A stretch of 64,000 nucleotides of DNA from Colletotrichum lupini. Taxonomy: Eukaryota > Ascomycota > Sordariomycetes > Glomerellales > Glomerellaceae. The stretch spans positions 372,001-436,000 of the forward strand of contig NC_064674.1 of NCBI RefSeq assembly GCF_023278565.1. The letters run 5' to 3'. Of this stretch, positions 60,944-64,000 are shown one piece after another. The notes under the pieces were generated by a model. The model searched no databases. It had not been told where the DNA came from and saw nothing but the letters and a program-made list of their open reading frames with translations. Numbering within the stretch: position 1 is the first letter of the stretch; each line of letters opens with the position of its first letter. Position numbers and translations under genes: made by a program.

Positions 60944-62969
60944 TCACAAACTGCCCATCAACATCAGCCTCTTGAACAATTGGTCCGCCTCAATGACGCT
61001 GCGCCTCGCATCCAACTGCCAGTCCAGCGCTAGCCGAATGTGGCCTACGAGTGACTCCTCGTAACTGACGACAGGCTTCACAGTCTCGTGGGCAGGCACC
61101 GGGATCCGGTCGCTGCTGGAAACAACAGTGCTATTGCAGTCGCCATCGTGTACTCCGGACATGACGACAGACCGTGGAGTGTAGGTGTGAATGGGAACAA
61201 CGGTGGAGGCGGAGACGACGGTGCTGTTACAGTCATCTTGTTGTCCAAGGTTCAGGTAGGTGGGACAAGATTGAACGAGGGTGTTTTCGGAAACCACTGT
61301 ACTGTTTGCCGCCACGGTATTGTTGCAGTCATCTTCGTGGCCAAAGGACGCAGCAGGAATAGCAGCAGCAGCAGCAGGAGCAGGAGGAAGAGGCTGAGCA
61401 TGGCTGCTGTCGCTAGCAGTGGTGGCATTGAGAGTGCGCCCTGCCAAAAGGACATTGTTGACGGCCTGCAGGTCTGGAAAGTCAGGACCGGATGTCTGAG
61501 CTTCGTTTGGCAAAACGGCAGGACTAACCGCCGAAGCCGAAGTCGGCGAAGCACTGCTCGAGAGGTTTGAAGCGAGAGGATCCAACCGCTGCCACAAGGG
61601 GATGATTTCGCTGGCCACGCTGGCCGCGAGAGCCGCGCTTCCCCCGCCGGTGGTTGGCGACGAGGTAGGCCGCTGTAGATATAGGCTGCTCGAGGTTGAC
61701 AAGAGTCTTGCGTCGGCGTGTAAGCCGGGGTTGGCGCCAGGGCTGGTGATTGCCGTGTCGAGGTTGACGTTGGGCCAGCGCGGGGCTTGAGCGGGCCTGC
61801 GCGGGGTGTGAGCTTACACTGAGAGGATCATGATGGTATGAGCTGTCTGCATGAACACGGGGAGAGAACTGCTGGCTTACGTGGGGTTTGGAGGCAGAGC
61901 CGAAGACAGCGAAGAAAGAGACGACAGAGCCGAGGACGAAACTGAAGTCGCAGATGGAATCGTAGCTGGCGTTGCTGGAACGGGAATCGAAGTCAGAGCC
62001 TGAGCCAGAGCTGCACCCGGGGCCGGAATCGGCTTGATGACCGAGGGTGGCGTGGTAGCCAAAGGCCAAGGGTCACCAAAGCGGACAGTGGAACCAACGA
62101 TAGACGTGGTGGCCAAGGAGTTGGGTACTGGGGCGGCGAGAATCGGGGGGAAACGTGCATCGACATCGCGAGTGTTCCGTTTGCCGAGGGTCCGTAGCCA
62201 AGCCTGAACGGTGTCGACAGTCTGGAACCAGGTGCCCGTGATTTCGGGGCTCCAAACGTGGATGCCATTACGTAGCTGGACGACGCGGTTATCGAGGACC
62301 CATTTGCGTGCTGTGTGGCGGACCTTTTCGCGGAATTGGGTGAGGACGACTTTCTGGAAGCGAATGGTGGCGTCGACGGCGGTGGCCTGAAAGGGTCCCA
62401 TATGGCAGAGGGGCCGGAGGTATTCGAGAACAAAGTTATCAAAGTCTGGCCTCTGGATGTCGGAGGGGAGAAGATTGTGCTTAAAGAGTTCATAGAGGAT
62501 GGTGGCGCGTACCAAGAGGCACCAGCCAATGGCCTTTTTCTTGGACGCTGCGTAGGACTCGACAGGCACGCAGCAGACCTCCTAGAACGCACATAAAGTT
62601 AGTCTTTGCATCATGTACGATGAGCACGATGCAGGCGGAAGAGGGCTGACGGAGAGTGTGCAGGAAAAGGGGCAACAGAAGAGGGGGCCTCAGAAACGGG
62701 AAGTACTCACGTAGGCTGTGTTCGAGGTGCACATGGCGGCAAATTGGGCGTGGTTGGGCACAAAGACTTTGGTGACGCTGCGTAGGGAAGACTGAAGAGA
62801 TGGAAATCTTAAAGAGAAGAAGAGCCCGAGAACGAATGGCAGCATCGACGGGATATAAGCTCTCGTGAATATCGTCAAACACCAGAGTCCCCCAGTGTCA
62901 ACCTCGTTAGCGTCCCCATTCTCAGCCGCAGGCTCCTCCTCGCCAACCAGCCGCTGCTGTGCTTTCACC
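60944..62969 (-). CDS. uncharacterised multi-exon protein with CN(S/N)TVV repeats; 5' end unresolved
   Basis: Minus-strand exons: ..62711, 62581-61881, 61796-60944. Introns: 62710-62582 (GTGAGT..TCTAG, 129 nt, phase 0) and 61880-61797 (GTAAGC..CGCAG, 84 nt, phase 2); both preserve the frame. That gives at least ~600 residues. The N-terminal part is hydrophobic/aromatic (GLWCLTIFTRAYIPSMLPFV, KAIGWCLLVRATILYELFKH); then FREKVRHTARKWVLDNRVVQ and a WSPEITGTWFQTVDTVQAWL segment; then a long Pro/Ala/Ser linker; then three repeats DDCNNTVAANSTVV, DDCNSTVVSASTVV, DGDCNSTVVSSSD; a C-terminal helix ends LFKRLMLMGSL. The first exon is uncertain: the frame stays open to about 63104, and a separate candidate start lies at 63300 (MDSPFWFIHLGTMHDSR). 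Family not recognised. Confidence 0.65.
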
Positions 62970-63419
62970 GATGGTAAGTTGCTGAGACGTCGCAGGCTGG
63001 ATGCCAGAGTGCATGAACTGGTTCGACCAGGCTGCAGCAGTTCGCCAGTGGAGTTGTCTGTCCATGGTTCGTCCGCATTGCGTTTGTGGTTCGTCGCTGC
63101 ATTTGTTCGTTTGTCATCCGCGCGTTAGTCTTCAGCCTGTATTCAAGCCAGTCCTCAGGCGAACTCCCGCAAGTCTCGCAGTTGGAACGATGACCATAAT
63201 CTGCCCGCAGCCATTACCAGCGGTAAGGCACAGGTGTTTGGACGTCGGTTCGGCTGTCATGCATCGTCCCAAGGTGTATGAACCAGAAGGGTGAGTCCAT
63301 TCGGAAGGGGAACCTGTTCCATGGGGCAGTCAGTCCTAGACTCAAGACAAACACTTCACGATGAACTGAACCACTATCTCAAGTTCTAGCTCACGAGATT
63401 CTGACCGCTAGATGTGGGA

Positions 63420-63571
63420 TAGGAGAGACATAGAGAGAGAAAGACGCAGAACAGGAGGGGTCGATAGGTGCAGGTGGGAGAATGTGGGGGAGGACAACGG
63501 AGACGGCGATGTGGAGATGTGAACAGAGGGAGTGAAGAGAGAGAGAGAGAGAAAGAGAGAAAGACGAACCA
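63420..63571 (-). promoter_or_regulatory. purine/pyrimidine tracts incl. (GA)n upstream of the minus gene
   Basis: Two purine-rich blocks on the plus strand, the second a (GA)n run near 63536-63553 that continues AAAGAGAGAAAG. On the minus strand these are CT tracts upstream of the 60944-63300 gene and may mark its promoter. They can equally be described as a simple repeat. Confidence 0.4.
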
Positions 63572-63614
63572 TAAGTACTTGACGTCCTCTGCCATGCTCT
63601 CTCTTGCGTCTCTA

Positions 63615-64000
63615 TTGCAAAACTGTGTCGACTTCTCGGCATCATTCCTGCCACGATGGTGTCAATTTCTTGATGCCGTCGTCTACCGGGACCGCATACG
63701 CTGATTCCTCCGCGTTGTTCATTGCGACAATGGTGTCGGTTTCTCGATGCTGTCTAACTACGTGATCATGTTGATTCCTCGACGTTGTTCGCTTGTGGCG
63801 ATGGTGTCGATCTCTCGATGCCGTCCTCTGCTAGGACCACACTGGTTTCTCAGTGCTGGAGCCTCCCCTTCCCTTAAGGTGTCGACTTCTCGATGCTTAT
63901 TCAACCTAGCGACCGCGCTGACTTCTCTGCGTTGTTCGCTTCCGTGATAATTATCAATTTCTCGATACCATCCGTGCGCTAACCGTGTCAACTTCTTGAT
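63615..64000. repeat. degenerate ~70-bp tandem repeat
   Basis: A motif GGTGTCGATTTCTCGATGCC recurs with changes near 63619, 63657, 63732, 63801, 63869, 63950 and 63980, alternating with a second motif GCTGATTCCTCGACGTTGTTCGC (63700, 63772, 63918). Spacing of the main motif is ~65-75 bp, so the unit is about 70 bp made of two half-units. The array runs off the window. Confidence 0.7.

Noticed and set aside
62865..63294. Two plus-strand frames (62865-63128, 63001-63294)
   Set aside because: They lie opposite the first-exon region of the minus-strand gene and have no splice or domain support, but the minus gene's own 5' end is unresolved, so this rejection is tentative.
1..64000. CRISPR arrays, rRNA genes, riboswitches, bacterial-type operons
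   Set aside because: No array of regularly spaced identical repeats and no rRNA-like sequence; introns and RIP show a fungal nuclear genome where bacterial signals do not apply.

Overview
The window comes from a filamentous ascomycete (Pezizomycotina). Introns are short with GT..AG borders, there is a nuclear tRNA-Asp with a small intron, a polyglutamine/lysine-rich style of hypothetical proteins, and three blocks mutated by an extreme C-to-T/G-to-A process that is the signature of repeat-induced point mutation (RIP). It reads as a gene-poor accessory or subtelomere-like compartment. Most of it is transposon sequence and decayed members of large fungal families (ankyrin, protein kinase, NACHT NTPase). 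Intact-looking genes occur only in the last ~5.5 kb.

Layout. 1-5.6 kb: GC-normal sequence with only weak coding remnants. 5.6-14.2 kb: a small non-autonomous LTR-type repeat (called 'family S' here) carries a hAT-type MITE with a Pol III/tRNA-like module (5978-6406) and a complete RIP-destroyed Ty1/copia element (Copia-1, 6528-13441, target duplication AAAGC). 14.2-20.9 kb: coding remnants, LTR fragments and S copy A. 21-27 kb: an ankyrin-type gene remnant on + and, on the minus strand, a broken protein kinase and ankyrin fragments; the kinase is interrupted by an S solo LTR (25814-26014). 27-32.3 kb: further S copies, one with both LTRs (30753-32340). 32.3-34.1 kb: a 5'-truncated ORF and a NACHT NTPase pseudogene. 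34738-41772: Copia-2 (TSD ACACC). 41.8-46.2 kb: almost featureless. 46225-53858: Copia-3 (probable TSD ACTTA). 54421-54622: an intact solo LTR of the Copia-2 family (TSD CTTAC). 55956-56042: tRNA-Asp. 58.4-63.3 kb: three uncharacterised protein genes, two with introns that can be modelled. 63.6-64 kb: a degenerate tandem repeat.

How the parts fit. Copia-1 and Copia-2 are both on the minus strand and belong to one clade: a TDD-type reverse transcriptase signature and the same primer-binding site. Family S has an LTR core resembling that of Copia-1 and an unmutated version of the same primer-binding site, so it is probably a non-autonomous passenger of Copia-1-like elements. Copia-3 is on the plus strand and uses a different primer site resembling the anticodon region of initiator tRNA-Met. 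The long elements are saturated with RIP mutations, whereas the ~200 bp solo LTRs and S copies are not, consistent with a length threshold for RIP. The kinase, ankyrin and NACHT remnants are of families used in fungal non-self recognition, but none is intact here.
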